Part shown: positions 47,959 through 60,749 of the stretch, piece after piece | Numbering within the stretch: the stretch's first letter is position 1 | Layout: each line of letters starts with the position of its first letter | Assembly: GCA_036924285.1 (NCBI GenBank) | Contig: JAYKYS010000006.1 | Location: 22,108,001 to 22,172,000 of the forward strand | Direction: 5' to 3' | DNA length: 64,000 bases | Origin: Asterella californica | Taxonomy: Eukaryota > Streptophyta > Marchantiopsida > Marchantiales > Aytoniaceae | The notes under the pieces: generated by a model | What the model was told of the DNA's origin: nothing | What the model saw: the letters and a program-made list of their open reading frames with translations, nothing else | Database searches by the model: none | Program-made: the position numbers and the translations under genes

Positions 47959-50900
47959 TGGTATCAGAGTAGGGTCAAGCTTGATCTTTGCAGAACACCA
48001 TCCACAATGAAAGTTGTACGGATCGAGATGGATGAGATGAAGCCGTTGCTTAAGAAGTTAGAAAATAGACTTGAGCAAGTGGAAGCTGAGAACAATGTGC
48101 TTAAGGCAGATCTAGCTCGAGGAAATACAGGACATGAAGGAAGTAGATGCTTTGATAGCGCAAATCTAACCAGTTAATGATGTAGCAGTGCTAGATGAAG
48201 GAGCAACCCAATCAGCAGCAGAAGCAATTGATGTTGCTCATCTAGACAAGACTGAAGGTTTGTTAAGGAATGCACAAGGTAGTACTGCAAAAGGACAGCC
48301 AAAGAAGCCAATTCAACCAAAGAAGAACATAAGCGAAAAGTCAAGTTGATTGAACGAGCAACTCCATCAACTTTTAATAGTGAGAAAAGTTTTCCCAAGT
48401 TTGAGTTATGGATTATTAAGATGGAGAATTACTTGGAGAGTTTTGATGGGCGTAATTGGTTCACCTATGCTACTAGTAGACTGGAAGGAGAGGCTAAGGA
48501 ATGGTATGGAGGTCAACAACGGATGAGAAGTTTGAATGGAACAGCTCTTATGTCTACTTGGCCAGAGCTGAAAGATGAGTTCTGACGTCATTTGATATCA
48601 GTTGATGAAGCTACCTAATTTCGGTTAGAGCTCATTCATTTGAGACAGACAAGGAGTATCAGACAATACCTCCAGCAGTTTTTTGAGCTGATAACTCGTC
48701 TGCACATGATGGATTGCATCAATCTGTTATTTCACTTGAGGAAAAGTCTGCAAGGTTTCTATGCTAGTGTGTTTGACAGTTGAGTTTTGTTTCACATGTC
48801 TAAGGACATGCAAGACTTGTTTGCTTACTTAGAAGCGGCAGAGAACACAAGTGAACACAACTATATCGTGCAGCCTTCCAAGTTTCAACATGGAACAAGT
48901 GGTGGTAAGCCTAGTAGAGGATTTTGGTAAAATCCTCAAGGTCAGACAACGCCCTCTCAAAATATGGGTGGTAGAGGACGTGGTGGAAGATTTGATGCAT
49001 CAAGAAGAAGGTTTCCTCATGGATTTCAGCAGCGAATAGAGTTACTCGTGGTCTCTCTCCGACACGACCTACTGGATCTAGTGCGTCAGATGCAGGATCA
49101 AACCAAACTTTGACTTCATGTGTTAAGAGCAGTGGAGCTAGCAGTGTTACACCTTCAAGGACTATCATTTGTTTTTGTTGGACGGATCCTCAACATCCTT
49201 CTGTGAGCGATGTTGATTGACAGCTGAAGAGACAACCAATGTTGAAAAAATTGTTGATGCAACTACTAGAGCAGAGGTATGTGTTGGTGAGCATTTGGTT
49301 GAACATGGAGATTTTCTATCATGGATTGAAGTGAAAGTAAAAAAACTAACAGCATTGAGCTTATTGATACTAGAGCGGATGTGAATGTCTTGGATGAGAA
49401 ATTATTCAAGACCTTAGGAGTGACTAGAACCAAAATTAATGTCATTATTAATAAGATTTGTACAAGATAGCACAATCGTTACAGAGAAGCTCATGAGTGT
49501 TCTTATTACCGTTGGAGAGATAACTTGGAAGCATGAATTTTTGATTTGAACTTAGGGACATAAGGATGGTATCTTGTCTTGGTCTTGGTTACACGAGACC
49601 AAGGCAAAATTACGATGTACAAAAAGGGAACGTTATAGTCATGGATCGATGAGGCTTGAGTCAACAACAGACATTGATTGTTAGGACCCAAGAAGCCAAA
49701 CCATGCTACTCATAGGAGCTAAGGTGACATTTCACTCTATACATCCAGACAGTTTGAGAAGTAGATCAAATTGGTTGACGAAGCTTAGGTTGTAGTGATG
49801 TCTAACTCAAGGTAGAGACTGATGAGGAAGATCGCGTTGCTGCTCTACTTGTACATCTTGAGATGCAAGGGCTGATTGAAAGATATTCTCATATAATGCC
49901 TAAACAGTTATCACCAATACTTCCTCAAGGCGAGCTTTGGCTCATGCCATAGATCTTGTTCTTGGAGCTACACCTATTACAATACCGTTAAGATGAATGT
50001 CGTTTGATGAGATGGCAAAACTGAAGACTCAGTTGAAGAAGTTGGTAGCTCAAGATATCTTGCGACCCAACATATCACCTCTGCTGCCCTAGTGTTGTTC
50101 GTGACCAAGAAAGATGGTGGTATTTGCATGTGTGTAGACTATCGGGCACTGAATAAAGTTATTGTTAAAAACAAATATCCTCTTCTTCTCATGGATGAAA
50201 CCATCGATCGGCTGGTCAGAGGAAGATACTTCACTAAGTTGGATCTGTGTTCTGGATATCATCAAATCCGGATCAAAGAAAGAGATGAAGTAAAGACGGT
50301 TGTGAGGACGAGATATGATTCGTTTGAGTATACAGTGTTGTCGTTTGGATTGTTCAATGCATTGGTACTTTTTGCAGGTTTATGAATGAGATCTTCAAAG
50401 ATCTATTGGATGAGAGTGTTATCTTGCACTTGGAAAATATCATCATCTTCTCATCCGCTTGAGATCAGCACCAGGAAGATGTTGAAACAATATTCAAGCG
50501 TTTGGAAAAACACCAACTCTATCTCAAGAAGATCAAGTGTTCTTTTGGACAAGAAAGTGTAGTGTTTAAAGATGTTTGATTGATGTGCATGACATTCATC
50601 CCAACAGAGCCAAAGATTTGAGCCATCGTTGAATTTAGAAGACATGAGAGTGTTCATGAACTCATATCTTTTCTTGGTTTAGCTACATACTTTCGACGCT
50701 TTGTCTATCGATTTGTACATAAAACTACACTTTTGTTTGGCTTATTGTGCAAGACGTCCAAGGTTACTTGGAACCTATTAGTTGAAAGACCGTTTCAAGA
50801 GCTGAAACAAGCACTAACAAGAATGCATGTGCTAGCTGTTCCAAAGATTAGAGAACCTTTTGAAGTTCACACAGATGCTTCTCAATAGACCACTGGAGGA

Positions 50901-52457
50901 GTGTTGATGCAAAGAAAACATCTAGTGGTTTACAAAAGTTACAAGTTTACAAAGATAGTGGCTTGCTCATGAATAAGAGATGTTTGCTGTTGTTCAGTGT
51001 CTGAAGCATTGGGAGCACTATTTGTTACCAAGCAAAGTCACTGTTGTAATAGACTCCGAGGGTAATACATACCTCTAGAGTAAACCTCATTTGTCACGTA
51101 AGCAACAAAGATGGCAAGTGGAACTTGCACGTTTTGATATCCAAAGGCGGAGAAGAACATTTTAGTAGATGTGTTGAGCAAACGTGTCCAAGCGTTGACA
51201 ACACAAGACTCTTCATAGATCAAATCAGACAGGTATTGTTAGACGATCCTCAAGCTCAATAGTGAATAAGTCAACGAGAGAGAGATCCATTGATATGTAA
51301 TCTCTCTTTTCAACTGACCTTTGGTTTTTTAAGTAAACCAAGGTATGTCCCAGCCATATCGTTAAGGACACTAATCATGCAAGAATGTCATGACTATGAA
51401 TTAGTTGAGCATAGAGGACATGATAAAACTCTACAACGAGTAAAGGAGCAGTGAGAGCATAAATAGCACTGGTTTGCTTGAATCAAGAGGTTTCGATACT
51501 TTGCTAGTTGTAATAGATCGGTTCAGCAAATAAGCTCACCTTATTCTTTGTAGGAAAGCATTGACCATAAGAGGTACAATCGAACTGTTCATAAAATATG
51601 TTTTTGTATCATGAGGTGTCTAAAGACATAGTTTCAGACTTAGACAAGAGGTTTGTGACTGAGTTTTGGAAAGGTTTGTTCCAAAGGCTCAAAACTACTC
51701 TCAAATTCAGTTCTTGTTATCATCTTAAAACTGATCGATCGACAAAAAAAAACGATTCAGATAGTGGAGCAAGGGTTGAAAAACTATATCATGCAAGATC
51801 AGAGTGATTGGAGTGAGCAGTTGGACTTGGTGGAATTTGCATAACAACATCAAGCATTCAAACACTAGATTTAAACGATTTGAAGTGGTTTATCGTGGAT
51901 CTCATGCACCTTGGACTCCTATAGATTTAGCTAGCAAGGGACATGAAAACACATAAAGGTCAAATCGAGATCCTCCAGATCCGAAGATTTTCATACATGT
52001 TCAAGGTATTGTGTTTCAAGAGACAAAGAAACACATGGAGAATGCACAAGAATAGTATGTTAAGTATGCAAACTGTGGTAGACGAGATGTTCAATTTGAA
52101 AAAGGACAGAGAGTTTGCTCAAGAATCAAGAACTTCCGAATCCTAACTAGGGTTGACTTAGCAAAGAAACTTCTTCCAAAGTAGGCAGGACCATTCTTGA
52201 TTGAGAAGAAGTTAGGGCTAGTGACATATAAGTCACATTTCTCATCTAGTATGAAGCACTATCATCTTATCATTCATGTATCTAACTTGAAAGAGTTTCG
52301 TGAGAAACTAGAGTCATTACTAAGAAGATATCAAAAGTGGCATCTTGTGTTAGAAGCTTTGTCAAGGGCTGATGATCTTGAGTTGATTGAGATAGTATTT
52401 CATCGAGCAGTCACGAATCCAGATGGAGCTGGAGAATCTATTATTCTATATTTGTGA
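47959..52457 (+). mobile_element. Decayed Ty3/gypsy retrotransposon
   Basis: The primer binding site TGGTATCAGAG (47,959, initiator tRNA-Met type) is followed by gag (48,000-49,040; FPKFELWIIKMENYLES, EGEAKEWYGG, a Gly/Arg-rich tail). Protease follows (about 49,350; LIDTRADVNVLDE, where the catalytic DTG is DTR). RT is at 50,092-50,385 (CVDYRALNKVIVKNKYPLL; TKLDLCSGYHQIRI), with its YxDD site changed to ENII. RNase H and integrase pieces are at 50,800-51,900, and a chromodomain-like tail at about 52,200-52,457. The RT-RNase H-integrase order is gypsy. Many stops and frameshifts make it inactive. No 3' LTR was recognised. Confidence 0.85.
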
Positions 52458-52963
52458 CATTTGATAGATAGAGTACGGGATTGGTAAGTGAAGCTTGAGA
52501 GTTCTTGGATGATTTAGTGCTTTATAAGTTTTATGAGTCACTGCGGAGATACTTTATGAGACAAAAGATTGCAATGATCTCCTCCAACTAAGAGACGGAT
52601 TGAATCGAGTCAGGAGAGTCATGCTGAAGAACCCTTCTAAGACACTAGAACCGAATAGATGTGGTCAATCTGCTCGTCTCCACGTGGAGTTGTGGTTCGC
52701 TAACAACTCATGATTGTTGGAGTCAATCAGGTTAGCCTGAAGCTACTATGGTGTATCACAATAAAGAAGTGGATAATATAGAACTGACGAGTTCACCACC
52801 TAGAAACTAGGATTTTATCTCGTCCGAAAGCTTCACTAAGATGCTCAGTAATGGACCATAGCTAAGAGATTGAGTTGGATGTAAGAGCTCGAAGAGAGAG
52901 CTTGATATTATCTTGGGTGGGACAGTGTTTCCATGAGTTGGGAACGTATTTGACCGGTCGTTT
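52458..52963. other. No gene seen
   Basis: Sequence downstream of the gypsy pol tail. It may contain the element's 3' end, but no LTR boundary was found. Confidence 0.4.
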
Positions 52964-53566
52964 TCCAGGATTACCGGTCTTGTTGAACCAAATCTGCGAG
53001 AAAAATTCAAAAAAATATTGAGATTTTTATGAAAATTAGACAAAATTTCCGACAAAAATGTAAGATTTCTTCTTTTCCTTTCCATCCACCGGAAATATAA
53101 CGATTTTGGACAAAACCTTCCCGAGCACTGCTTCGGGATGGTTTCATCCCACTCTCAAGCCAACAGTCAGATCAAGGCCAAATAACTTACACACACTTGG
53201 TAAGTTCACCGACAGCGCGGCACGAGTGATGAGATCGCGCAAAGTTTGTCGGATCCCCTCGAAGAAATAACGTGGCAGATCGTAAGTTGCGAACAGTCCA
53301 AAGTAAGATTTTCTGCTTGGAGTCTGGGAGAAGGAGAAGAAGCGTCAACGAGTAGTGCTCGGCGATTTCCGGAATATACTGTTATCTTTTCCGGTCTTCT
53401 TTCAGGATTACTGGTCTTGACCCAAATCCGCCGGGAAATTTCTGGGAGAAAAATTGGAGGTTTTAGTGTAAAATATAAGAAATTTCCGGTGAAACGTAAG
53501 CTTTCCTACTTTCCTTTCCATCCACCGGAATGTACCGATTTTCACCAAAAACCTTCCTGAGCACTG
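52964..53566. repeat. Diverged direct repeat, two copies about 436 bp apart
   Basis: Units at 52,964-53,130 and 53,401-53,566 share TCCAGGATTACCGGTCTTG-like starts, CTTTCCTTTCCATCCACCGG in the middle and ACCTTCCxGAGCACTG at the end. About 270 bp of unrelated sequence lies between. They may be the LTR-like ends of a small, decayed non-autonomous element, or a local duplication. Confidence 0.65.
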
Positions 53567-55341
53567 ACTGTACGAGGAGTAGCTGCACCTTTCCTGGCCA
53601 TAGCAAGCCAGCTTTCAGGAACATGCAAGGCACACCTCAAATCCACCGGAGCCGGACGATAACACGTAGAAGGCGAACGAGAAGGTTGTGTGCTGATCGG
53701 AGTACATCCATTGGACCTCATGCACACGATCAATTACGTGAACTCTCGTGAAGATCCTCTCGCTCCACCTGGATCAGGAGATTCTCTGTCCGAAGATCCG
53801 GGAGGACATCTGCTCGAAACTCCTGATGGCCATTTTGCTGGAAGGAAGATTCCACTGGATTGAGCATATATCCAACTAGTATGATAATATTGTTATGACT
53901 GTACCGATCGATGTTATATCCAACTCCTGTTCTACAACCTGTGCTTTACAGCAGTCGGCAGGCCATATGCCATCGTGCGCATTTCGTGTTGTCGACCTTA
54001 CGCTCGTGTTGGCCGTCCAGCCAATCTGCCCAGTTTTGGAGCTGCGCTCATCGCGGGAGTATTTTGGGTCTTCCACGTGTGCTTTTGAGTTTTGACGGGC
54101 GTTGCCTCTCAACTGTCCAGTTATGACCACTTGGATTCCTGTCCCGCCCACCTCTCCACAGGTTCATCTCTCCTTTATCGCCGTCAGCAGGAGCTTTCGA
54201 TCGATTTCCCGTCGAAGCTGCTGTGGAATCTGACCACAGGAGCTGTCTGTCATGGTGCCCGCCCTTCACATGCCACTGACCGGTTTTAGTTAATGGCAGC
54301 GGGTCAGTGAGCATCAGGTAGGAAAACATCAGAAAGCAATATATATATCAGTTGTCGTACTGTATACTTGATACGACAACTGATATATACTTGACCGTAT
54401 ACGATGGCCCACCAGAATTTATCCTCTCGCTCATCTTCATGCGAAGTTAGTTCTGAACAGAAGCAGAAAGTCTTACCAGTCAGAAATTCATGTATGAGCC
54501 ATGAGTGGAGTTCTACTCGCATGCATTCCGGGCTAAGTGATGTTGGAGCTCGTGCTTGGGTCCTTCTGGATCATGATCAGGATCACACAGCGCTTCAGAA
54601 TAAACTCTTGCAAGTTGTAGCAATAAGAACGCCCCACTCCCACTTGCAGTCAGTGTACTCCAAAGGATGTTGGAAACATAATTAAGTGCTTGGTTGGGCT
54701 TTCGAATTACCAATATCGGGAGGTAATACAAAAGTTGCGAGGATACTGGACAAGAAGTCCACGGCAGGTTCACCGTCCTCGCCTCTAGAATATCTATTTT
54801 CTGGTCCTCGCCTCTAAACTTCATTTTCTGGGGCTATCTACATCACGGGTAGTAGTTGGAATCCCCGCTGTAACTCTCTATAGCATGATAATTTACATAC
54901 ACCAGCTGACTCCCATGAGCTGGAGCCGGTATGATCTCCTTACAATTGAACCTATCTGTGGATGGGATAGAGACACCTTACAAGCTCTAATAGCCTCACT
55001 ACTAGCAAAGTAAGGTCGACGTATGACGACTCAACCGACTGTACACCTAGTAATTCACATGTTTTTCACAAATTCGTACATCAAATCTAAGCTCATCCAG
55101 ACTTCTAACTAAGGTGATCGGCTTCTGATGGATCGGACCGTCGTATCACTCTATGCACCCAAAACTTTCTGACTGCAGTATCTGTCGTCCAGTCCTCTGG
55201 TTCCGGGTGGATACTTTTCACCCTGGGAGCTTTATAACGACGTCCACTAACTTGGCCTGAAGATCGTCTTCGATTTTAGCAACATCGACTGCTCTTCCGT
55301 CAACCCTCCAGATCTCTTTTAGCTGCAGAAATGTTTCACCT
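53567..55341. other. No firm gene; 3' flank of the dehydrogenase gene at the right end
   Basis: Reading frames on both strands overlap heavily and none shows a domain. 55,000-55,341 is likely 3' UTR or flank of the dehydrogenase gene. The hairpin at 54,342-54,389 is the only clear structure. Confidence 0.4.
54342..54389. repeat. Perfect 18-bp hairpin with 12-nt loop
   Basis: 54342-54359 (TATATATCAGTTGTCGTA) is the exact reverse complement of 54372-54389. The loop 54,360-54,371 contains GTATAC. Such a structure could be a foldback remnant or a small-RNA source; nothing adjacent decides. Confidence 0.85.
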
Positions 55342-58300
55342 TCATGTGGGAGATGTCGGTGCGCTGCCGCTTCTTTCTAGGTTTCCTACATCGTACTCTA
55401 TTCCTGTAACAACGATGCTCCTCTCCCTATTGTATGCTTGTGCTGTGCATGTCAGATTCACCGTAAAATCCCAGAGTTTCTTAGCGAGGTCGGGGTCCGA
55501 TGCCATCTCCACAGGCTCTGCAACTTTAAGATTGCAGAAATACTCGCCACTGACACTGCTAACAGTCGGGCTTAGTGCCAAAAAACACTGCGTAGATGCT
55601 CCCTGCAAGCGGTCATGACAAACGAAACAGCACTACCATCAGATCGCAACAACGAGCGGGACCTTCTCTAGGTGAGCACCGCAGACCAACTTTCTCGAGT
55701 TACAGACCGAGGTTTGAAGTTACCCAGACCTAGACATGAAGAAACAGCAGACAGTTTCTCAGCTCTGAGTGGTAAAGGCGATATACCTGTGCCGGAGTCT
55801 TCCATAATATGCCACTGAAGATCTTTACAGCGCCTGCAGGTGCCAGAGGAAATTATCATCAGAACCTCAGTTGAAGTCTACTGTCGTGCATTTCCCAACA
55901 GTATCAAGCGAATCTGGCGTAACTCTCATAGCACCCCATGGAAGCAAAAGGCATCAACAGGAAAATCTCCACGACAGTTTCACCCACAGAGAGTGTCCGT
56001 GACACTTGTAAACTCGTCCGGTTCTTCGCTTCTACTACTCAAATTCATCAGCTCAGAGATAATTTAAACGAATGCTTTACCAGTAAGGTATCGTGGAAGA
56101 GCACGTTGAAAGCTTGAGAACGTCGCTCCAGGATGACAGGCGTTGACTGTCACATTAGCCTCGGATTTCTATTACAGAAACCATATGCTTATCAGAAACT
56201 TGAATTCTTTCTCGAAACCTTGTCATCATGCCATAAACGAAACTCATGCGTTAACAGTTCAAAATTAGATGCCAGTCTGACAATACCTCTAGCTGGGCCG
56301 TCAGTTCTTTAGCATGCAGGATAGTCGCGATCTTGGACTGACCATAGGCGTAGTAAGGACTATACCTGAATAAGACAGGGAACCGGTCAGCATCGACAAT
56401 CCAGAAGAGGGTAGTAACCGAGCCACTTCCACACGGACGAAACACGCTGAGCCATAGCACAGAATCAATACTCACCCGCCCCTCTCGTTGAGATTATCAA
56501 AGCGGATACCACCTTTGTAGGTAAGTTGAAATGAGGAAGCCACATTCACAATCCTTCCTTGGATTCCTGATTCAGCTGATTTCTTCATATTACTGAGCAG
56601 AAGGTTTGTGAACAACCAATGACCTGCATACACAAAGAATACAAAGGACAGAATCAGTGACACTTCTACCGGTGTGCTCTATACGACTTCCGTTCAGAAA
56701 TTATCACTCTCCCGCAAACAGGTATTTCTCAGTAGATATGTGGCTGCCAGTAGTTGGGCAAGTTTGATCGATTAGAAAGCGAATCTCAAAGGCCGAATTA
56801 GAATGCTTACCCAAGTAATTCGTTGCAAATTGCAGCTCAACACCATCCTTGGAAAGCTGGTACGGAACCATCATGATACCTGCATTATTTCTAACCACGC
56901 AAAAAAGCCACGCCAGTTACCACATTGCGCTTGTCCATAAATCTTCAGGAACCCACAATTGTTCAAAGGAACAGCTGACGAGTGTTAATGCATCAGTTGT
57001 AGCTGATTCTACGATCTATCATCAGTGCACGAAGCAACAACACGAGCACTGGTAGAAACGATATACTACTACAATAAGCCAAGAATCAAGCCATGTGTCG
57101 AAAAAGAGAAAATCTGATACTCACACTAGAATGTTGAGTGGAAGCTTCGTGGCCAGAAATTCTGAAGCGGCTTTTCGGACCGAAGCTAAATTTGCAAGGT
57201 CGATCTCCAGGTAATCAATCTGCGCCTCGGGGTTCCCTTCCAGAATCTTCTCCTTTACCATGTCGTACTTCTGGTAGTTGCGAGCCGCTATAAACACATA
57301 TGCTCCACGCAGGGCCAGTACGCGTACTGTTTCTAAACCTACTCCGCTTGTACCACCTGCACGACGCACAGAACACATCCGTCTGTCTGAGGAAACCACC
57401 CTCTCCCAACCCTCACTAATTTATCTTCACCTTATCTTCTTAACCGTGCCAAATCAGCCTACCCTCATTCCACTTGCAAATTTGGTGTATGTCTTCAGTC
57501 GCTTTTAAAGCTTGCTCCTTGTCACACATGGCAGCTCTACAGTTTGAGCACCCAATGAACCATCGTTTCTTCCTCTTGTACATCTTTTCCTTCAATTGGT
57601 AGATTATCGTACAGGGAGGACGTCTAGACAGACGGGTGATATGGCAACCAAACGAAACTGGAAGACGGAGGATGGATGGATGGATGGATGGACTAGCGGA
57701 AGGAGCAGACCGGAGGCAGGGAGCTTCATCTTCCTCGATCACATTGAAGGAAAATCTGGCGATAAGTGGTAGCGAGCTTATGTAAAAAGCCAGTCAGTCA
57801 GTTCTGTTATACAACGTCTGTTTGCCACTCAAATGAAGTTCGATGACCAGGTAATTCTCATTAGCAAAGAACTCCTCCGTTTACTGATTTTCGAGCCACG
57901 GGTGCACGCTCTACTGGCCTAGGCACGAGCCGTCTTTCATCTCAGAGCAGAGCGCACACTGACGCGCATCAGTGTGAGCCGAGCGCTCTCTCCATCTGTC
58001 CATCACTCTCTACAGATGTGAGTGTTTGCGGATAATAAATCTAAGTCAGGCATCTCCGACGTGCTCAAGAGTCAGCTGAAACCAACGAACTCACAGATAT
58101 AATGAATAGAAACAGATCGCCTACTAGCCGATGATCGGATCAGAACATCCGTCCTGTTCAACGAGGAGTACGTAAGCCGTCAAGAAGCGCAAGAATAATG
58201 CTCGCTCGGTCGATAAAACTTCAGAATTCGAACTGATCGACCATATGAATCGTGACCGACAAAATGGAACGGCGACAAGGTCTCACCTGTGACGATTGCA

Positions 58301-58413
58301 ATTAGTCCCGTGGCGTCGATCCCCGCTGTGACATTCTCGGCACTAAATCGGTTCCTAATCTCCTTCTTCATGGTCTTAGCTCCACGAGCTTTGTAATTCT
58401 CCCAAGAAGCCAT
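55342..58413 (-). CDS. Short-chain dehydrogenase/reductase, TIC32/retinol dehydrogenase-like
   Basis: A classical NAD(P)H-dependent SDR of 350 residues. Exons on the minus strand: 58,413-58,287; 57,356-57,125; 56,890-56,811; 56,623-56,476; 56,365-56,287; 56,159-56,081; 55,833-55,787; 55,602-55,342. They sum to 1,053 nt, all GT-AG with matching phases. The Rossmann motif TGGTSGVG spans exons 1-2; NNAG is in exon 3; the active site has Ser in VNVASS (exon 4) and Tyr-Lys in YAYGQSK (exon 5); HPG is in exon 6. The N-terminus ([20 protein letters not shown]) is typical of plant TIC32-like and WWOX/retinol-dehydrogenase-like SDRs. TIC32 is a chloroplast inner-envelope protein, but substrate and location cannot be read here. 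Intron 1 is 930 bp and holds a microsatellite. All catalytic residues are kept, so it is probably functional. Confidence 0.92.
57671..57692. repeat. (GGAT)n microsatellite in intron 1
   Basis: Five tandem GATG/GGAT units within intron 1 of the dehydrogenase gene. A simple repeat and likely polymorphic. Confidence 0.85.
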
Positions 58414-59569
58414 CTCCAGACCAAATGGAACGCTAGGATACGCTTCTTCCTACACTGACAGACAGCTACAAGAAAGACAATTATGAACCAGCAGCAGCCA
58501 ATGGGAAGTCTTGTATCGACGAGCAGACAGTCGTAGAAGATCCGCTGAAAGTAAAAAATAAATGTGATGCAGTCGTACGAAACTGAACAAAATTTCGTCG
58601 TTATGTAAGTGTGCGTACGCGTCTCTGACACCTGAAAACCAACTACTAAGGGAAGTAAAGACTACAGAATGAACGAGAGAATTTCGACGAGAAGAACCGC
58701 TATTAGGCTCTTAGTGGAAGGACGGGGATTAAACAGGTGGTGAGATCGGTGGATGAGGCGACCATCTAAGGAACTACATACTCGATTCCGAGTCTTCGGC
58801 TGCTTTTGTCCTTTTCCGTGATCGAGAGAAATTTGTATTTTAAGTGCGCACTAAAATCAGATCTTGACCAGTTGTCCACCGTCTCTCACCCCCCCCCCGT
58901 GAACTTCGTTCTTTCTGTGCGTGCTTCTCTACTGTATTCTGTTTATGACCTGACTTGTCATTCCTCATACAGTACGGTGGACCCTCTGTCCATCTTGGCT
59001 GACTTCCCAAGACGTCGCTGCTCATTTTCTCTCTAGATATTCAAGGCTTATAATGTCAGTGCCTCTCTCCCTCTCTGCTCTAAGAAAAGTGTTACTCTTT
59101 GCCTTGCTTCCTTTCTTTGGGGATTTCCATATTCACTGGCTTCTATGAGTCTGATAATGTTAATCTATGCAGTTACTAAAAGCTGACTTGCTGTCTGTGC
59201 TGTGATCCGCCAATGAACGTGGGTGGTATGAGTTGAGCAGAAAACTTCTTTCTCAGTCCCTGTGGCAACAGTCGATCTTCGCCGGTCCTCCGAAGTCGAA
59301 AATGTCTTCCTCAGTCCCCTAACCGGATGCCGGCGGTTTCGGTTCCCGGCTGTTTCGGTTTAAGTTGAATCGCAGTCGGAGAGCGACTGCACGGGCACGA
59401 GCACTGTAATGAGAAATGAATATTAGAAACAGGGAAGTGGAGAGCGATTGAAGACGAGAGTGATAATCTTCGAGAAGGCGGGAGACAAAATATTAATGTT
59501 CATGTGGAACCCATGGATGTGAGGTACCATGAAATTATGCTTTCAGAGTAGCAATTTTGTCAGAATCAA
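58414..59569. other. Upstream region of the dehydrogenase gene; no other gene seen
   Basis: Contains the presumed promoter (58,414-59,000), with pyrimidine-rich tracts such as a C8 run near 58,893. Frames are short and unsupported. Confidence 0.45.
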
Positions 59570-59715
59570 AAGCGGGAGAGCTTGAGAGCTCTTGAGCAGA
59601 AGAGCTTGAGCGCGTTGAATCGAAGGCGGGAGAGCTTGAAAGATTGAGTAGAGACGGAAGAGCTTGAGCGCGTTGAATCGAAGACGGGAGAGCTTGAGAG
59701 ATTGAGTAGAGGTGG
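59570..59715. repeat. Tandem repeat of about 58 bp (two to three units)
   Basis: The phrase AGCTTGAGCGCGTTGAATCG occurs at 59,603 and 59,661, each followed by GAAGrCGGGAGAGCTTGARAG and ATTGAGTAGAG. The period is 58 bp. A partial unit precedes. Confidence 0.8.
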
Positions 59716-59853
59716 CAGAACTCCAGAATGTGTTCGTTAGTAGAACTTGAATCCTTGGCAAGTTTCGTCAGGGGAGCCAGGGCAGGTGGACTAAGTGTGA
59801 ATGAAAACTATTTTGTGCTGCGCGAGTGTATCAGTAATATGCCTTGCATGTGA

Positions 59854-60603
59854 GTGGTAGCTTCTATTCAGCGCATAATCAAAAATCGGAAGTGGAATTT
59901 TGTATCGTATGTGGCTTGTAATTTTCTAGGGTGTTTCAAGCAAGTGGTAGAACATACACAAACCTCGTCAAGCTCTACAAGGAAGGTGCTATATTTCAAT
60001 CACTCACAATCCGATAGTAGGAAGACTTGGCACGCTTGTGATCAAAGAGGAAGTAGAAAGCAATATCGGTTTCATTTAAGATTGATTGACTATAGTGTAA
60101 ATGATTGTCCAGATGCAGCCTTACCCATAGCTATTGTGTGGAGTATTGGAGAAAAACTATTAGGGATCACTGCGGAAGAGTTTGAAAAGTTATCTTTGGA
60201 TGAGCAAGATAGCATTTTCAATGATGTTTGCAAAAAGAAATGACGTTTCAAAATAAGTATGAACACGAAACAAAATTGGTTTACCGTGTTCGACGTGGAG
60301 CAAGAGATTGAGGTGTTAGATGAGTTCGAAGACGCTATAGAAGATCTTGTCACTGTCATGGATAGTGTGACATTTTATCTTTCAGTAGAAAGTGAAATGT
60401 CTACAGTGGGTAATACAGCGGAGCTTGTTGAGATAGAGCGTTTATATTATCGAGTACTGGCACTTGTTGAAAAGTCAGAAGAGACTGAACAGAGCTTAGA
60501 AGGTATTGCTCGGGATTTGCATGATGTAATAGAGCTCCGAAGCCAAGAGAAAGAAGAACTGTTGGAATTAGTAGAGACATTACGGAAACTGAAAAAATTA
60601 TAG
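59854..60603 (+). pseudogene. RPA70 C-terminal-domain-like ORF with one stop
   Basis: One frame of 250 codons is interrupted by a single TGA (60,241-60,243). Before it: a degenerate zinc-ribbon (AC-x4-C at about residue 21, then WHACDQR, where the last expected Cys is Arg), YRFHLRLIDYS, and EKLLGITAEEFEKLSLDEQD. After it: RFKISMNTKQNWFTVFDV. This order matches the DNA-binding domain C of replication protein A large subunits (single-strand DNA binding). The final 90 residues are acidic and helical (LVEIERLYYRVLALVEKSEE). RPA-like genes also ride in plant Helitrons. It may be a captured fragment, a pseudogene, or a gene with an unseen intron over the TGA. Confidence 0.6.
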
Positions 60604-60749
60604 GATGATTGTAAATCGAACCAAGTGTTAATGGTTCATCGATTTTATAATAAAGTTGAATTGCATACAGTTTTCAGAACTCATATACGCATGTGCTTTT
60701 CAGAAAAAATTAATAATCTTTGCTCCTTGTTCATGTCACTTATAGTGAA

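Noticed and set aside
57440..57742. 100-codon minus-strand frame upstream of SDR exon 2
   Set aside because: It lies inside intron 1 and runs through a GGAT microsatellite; the flanking exons splice cleanly without it.
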